A stretch of DNA of 23,505 nt from Veillonella sp. (GTDB taxonomy: Bacteria > Bacillota > Negativicutes > Veillonellales > Veillonellaceae), in the NCBI RefSeq assembly GCF_019414865.1, contig NZ_DXLG01000010.1:1-23505 (forward strand). Direction: 5' to 3'. Numbering within the stretch: the first letter of the stretch is position 1; every line of letters starts with the position of its first letter. Shown in pieces: positions 23,494 through 23,505 of the stretch. The position numbers and the translations under genes were made by a program. The notes under the pieces are model-generated. The model ran no database searches. It was not told the origin of the DNA and was given only the letters and a program-made list of their open reading frames with translations.

Positions 23494-23505
23494 ACATGTA
23501 TACAT

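Overview
The window looks like chromosomal DNA from a Veillonella-like member of the Negativicutes, the diderm, LPS-bearing Firmicutes. This rests on the AT-rich composition, on protein flavour, and on gene order: two housekeeping blocks match the Bacillus subtilis gene order around tmk and purR. No phage, transposase, CRISPR array or plasmid gene was seen. The genus is inferred, not proven.

Layout. Bases 1-405 (minus strand) hold the 5' part of a Mop-type molybdate-binding protein gene with an apparent frameshift at codon 10, then tRNA-Gly(CCC) with its terminator. Bases 542-5279 (plus) hold a PepSY-type membrane protein, two tandem nhaA antiporters, and a secreted peptidoglycan-binding/3D-domain protein. 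Three long imperfect palindromes surround the last of these. Bases 5363-9533 carry purR-glmU-prs-pth, which is the B. subtilis purR-yabJ-spoVG-gcaD-prs-ctc-spoVC block without yabJ, spoVG and ctc. PurBox-like sites lie next to the purR promoter. Bases 9551-17990 carry a fold-type-I amino acid decarboxylase (yaaO/speA-like), tmk, holB, ricT, a TrmN6-type methyltransferase, rsmI, metG and tatD. This matches the B. subtilis yaaO-to-yabD block without yaaQ, yaaR, yabA, yazA and abrB. Bases 18193-23412 form a polyphosphate operon: Ppx/GppA-HD, a degenerate second Ppx/GppA-HD paralogue, and polyphosphate kinase, closed by a strong terminator.

How the genes work together. NhaA1/NhaA2 handle Na+/H+ exchange. 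PurR, Prs and the PRPP signal link purine control with PRPP synthesis. GlmU makes UDP-GlcNAc for peptidoglycan and LPS. Pth, MetRS, RsmI and TrmN6 serve translation; Tmk and HolB serve replication; RicT probably serves mRNA processing. The last operon makes and degrades polyphosphate.

Most of the window is ordinary core genome. The points most worth a second look are the mop frameshift at an A AAA AAG heptamer, the joint loss of three regulatory charged residues in NhaA1, the doubly degenerate Ppx paralogue inside the polyphosphate operon, the absence of zinc-module cysteines in HolB, and the palindrome cluster around the 3D-domain gene. No gene-free stretch exceeds 300 bases. The longest, about 255 bases before the 3D-domain gene, is filled by two of the palindromes.
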